From JBDSZL01 sp039925145 (GTDB taxonomy: Bacteria; Acidobacteriota; Vicinamibacteria; Vicinamibacterales; SCN-69-37), in assembly GCA_039925145.1 (NCBI GenBank), contig JBDSZL010000088.1, positions 65,335 through 129,334 on the forward strand: a DNA stretch of 64,000 nt. Direction: 5' to 3'. The notes under the pieces are model-generated. The model was given only the letters and a program-made list of their open reading frames with translations, was not told the origin of the DNA and searched no databases. Position numbers and translations under genes: made by a program. Of this stretch, positions 62,749-64,000 are shown one piece after another (position 1 is the first letter of the stretch; every line of letters starts with the position of its first letter).

Positions 62749-63963
62749 GTGCCGCGGGTGCCTCGCCAGACACAAGCTCTAATCTCTCGAGACGAAGTCG
62801 CCATTCTCGCGCTGTGTAACGGCATCGTCCTGATACTAGTCGGCCTGCTGCGCCACTTTGACACGCGCGACTTCGACGTCTTTTACGCCAGCGCGCGTCA
62901 ATTGACGGCCGGACAGTCGCCCTATGCAGGCATCGGCAGCCTCAATACCAATCCACCACATCTCGTTGCATTCATGGCGCTGTTCGCGCAGTGGCCGCTG
63001 TCGGTCGCCTACTGGGCGTGGACTGCCATGAGTGCGGCGGCATTGGGCTGGGCGGTCCATGCCATCATGCGCGCGAGACGACTCTCGCTTGATCTGCCAG
63101 TCTGCGCAGGGCTTCTGAACGGCGGGACATTTAGCCAGCTTGCCGGGGGGCAAGTGGCTTGGATTCTCGCGGGCCCGATGACGTTTGCCTGGCTGGCGGG
63201 CGACACGCTGGTCGCCGGGCTTCTCGTTGGCCTGTGTGCAAGCGTGAAACCGTTCGTCGCGCTCTTTCTCTTGTTCCTGCTATGGCGCCGCCAGTGGCGG
63301 GCTGCGACAGGCATGGTGATGGCTCTCGTGAGCGTCGGCGTTGTCGGGATAGGCCTGCTGGGCCTACCCATGTATAGGGAATGGGCACTCACGCTCGCCC
63401 ATCTGAATACGCCGCACCACCCTGGAAACGGGGCGCTGTTCGGGCTGGTTGCGCGAGTCATGCAACCTGGCGCCCTGCAGTGGATCACACCAGACGCGGG
63501 ATATCGCATCTGGGCATGCGCGGTGCTCCTGGCGCTTGGGGTCGGCGCGATGGGCGTGCGTGGTGCCACACGGGATGCGCAATGGGCGATTGTTCTCGTT
63601 ACGGCGTTACTGATCTCGCCGCTTGGACAGGCGTACTACCTCGCACTCGCTGTCGGGCCACTGTGGGCGACGCTGCGCTTGGCGCGGTGGCCGCGCTGGA
63701 GCATCGGACTGATCGGATTCTGCTGGTGGCCGAATCTGCTGACCACGCCGGAGCCACCGACAGCCGTGTGGCAGCTGCTGCCATACGGTTTTACTTGTGC
63801 GGCCATTCTCACGCTCTGGGCGCTCCTGATTTACTGCGACCGGGTTGGTGCCAGCGTGCGGCCGCGGCCCGATCAATCAGTGCATCGGGCCGCAGACGGC
63901 GTTGACCGTCGACAGCAGACTTTCAAACGAGATTGGTTTGGAGACGCAGGCGACGGCGTGTAA
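62749..63963 (+). CDS. GT87-family membrane mannosyltransferase-like protein
   Basis: A 404-residue polytopic protein of the GT87 type. The first loop is DTRDFDVFYASARQLTAGQSPY (split), then NTNPPHLVAFMALF, AGGQVAWILAG and SVKPFVALFLLF, the same order as in 46704-48008. Starts at a GTG (62749) after the tRNA; the frame is open into the tRNA gene but that part is not coding. The last 29 codons overlap a convergent response-regulator gene. It is the third GT87 trace in the window. Confidence 0.82.
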   Translation: MPRVPRQTQALISRDEVAILALCNGIVLILVGLLRHFDTRDFDVFYASARQLTAGQSPYAGIGSLNTNPPHLVAFMALFAQWPLSVAYWAWTAMSAAALGWAVHAIMRARRLSLDLPVCAGLLNGGTFSQLAGGQVAWILAGPMTFAWLAGDTLVAGLLVGLCASVKPFVALFLLFLLWRRQWRAATGMVMALVSVGVVGIGLLGLPMYREWALTLAHLNTPHHPGNGALFGLVARVMQPGALQWITPDAGYRIWACAVLLALGVGAMGVRGATRDAQWAIVLVTALLISPLGQAYYLALAVGPLWATLRLARWPRWSIGLIGFCWWPNLLTTPEPPTAVWQLLPYGFTCAAILTLWALLIYCDRVGASVRPRPDQSVHRAADGVDRRQQTFKRDWFGDAGDGV

Positions 63964-64000
63964 CTCGGCCGCGATGTCGCCAGCACAGGGATGGGCCGAG
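63877..64000 (-). CDS. Response regulator, C-terminal fragment
   Basis: The last 40 residues of a receiver domain are visible on the minus strand, running to the window edge. AVACVSKPISFESLLSTV has the conserved Lys-Pro after beta-5 and the alpha-5 helix pattern of a receiver. It ends with a TGA soon after. Its 3' end overlaps the GT87 gene by 87 nt. It may be a single-domain regulator. The partner kinase is not in view. Confidence 0.7.
   Translation of the reverse strand, partial: SAHPCAGDIAAELHAVACVSKPISFESLLSTVNAVCGPMH

Overview
The window is high-GC bacterial DNA, densely coded on both strands, with many ATGA/TGATG/TTGA stop-start overlaps. Dual VWFA-related secreted proteins, a Tad (Flp) pilus locus, an mre/rod cluster and several GT87/GT-C membrane proteins together suggest Acidobacteriota, most likely Vicinamibacteria. 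That placement is an inference from gene content, not a phylogeny.

Layout. 1-4588 (minus): end of a membrane-anchored protein gene, two ABC-2 type permease/ATPase pairs, a 7-bp/30-bp tandem repeat and a Nudix hydrolase. 4610-9541 (minus): tsaD, mtnA, and a nucleoside-salvage run deoA-like, purine nucleoside phosphorylase, cdd. 9566-10383 (plus): a small membrane protein and an alkyltransferase-like protein with Tyr in place of the reactive Cys. 10498-19960 (minus): a secreted protein, then a cell-shape operon in the order diguanylate cyclase, mreB, mreC, mreD, mrdA (PBP2), rodA, with rng downstream. 20201-22108 is a PpiD/SurA-like foldase. It converges on sppA through a bidirectional terminator. 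24024-25268: a decayed GT87 gene and a hicAB toxin-antitoxin pair. 25303-27239: SMP-30 lactonase and MscS channel. 27365-31552 (plus): a signalling triad of multi-PAS histidine kinase, Rcp1-like receiver and receiver-GGDEF. 31660-35397 (minus): an RpoD-family sigma factor and a dual-VWA secreted protein.

35520-46581 (minus) is the Tad pilus core: two near-identical Flp pilins, prepilin peptidase, CpaB, secretin CpaC, CpaE/TadZ, TadA ATPase, TadB, TadC, a 32-residue membrane peptide, a winged-helix AAA ATPase and a GT-C-like membrane protein. Directly upstream on the same strand (46704-53825) is a chain of overlapping glycan genes: GT-C-like, GT2, methyltransferase, Gfo/Idh/MocA oxidoreductase, GT4, GT87. 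Two plus-strand membrane genes follow (YfhO-like, and a paralogue of the GT-C-like gene at 35520). Next come a DUF362/cyclase-like pair and the detached TadG/TadE/TadE-like minor pseudopilin genes (59796-62019). The window ends with a DUF192 gene, tRNA-Leu(CAG), another GT87 gene and the 3' end of a response regulator.

The main functional theme is a cell envelope: wall elongation, an Flp pilus, and a lipid-linked-sugar style glycosylation set interleaved with the pilus genes. c-di-GMP synthases lie next to both the cell-shape genes and the sensory triad. A second theme is a repeated TANNNT box 6-9 nt before start codons that lack a Shine-Dalgarno sequence, which suggests leaderless transcripts. 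No gap between genes exceeds 300 bases. The largest (46118-46407, between the two pilin genes) holds only a short GC hairpin.
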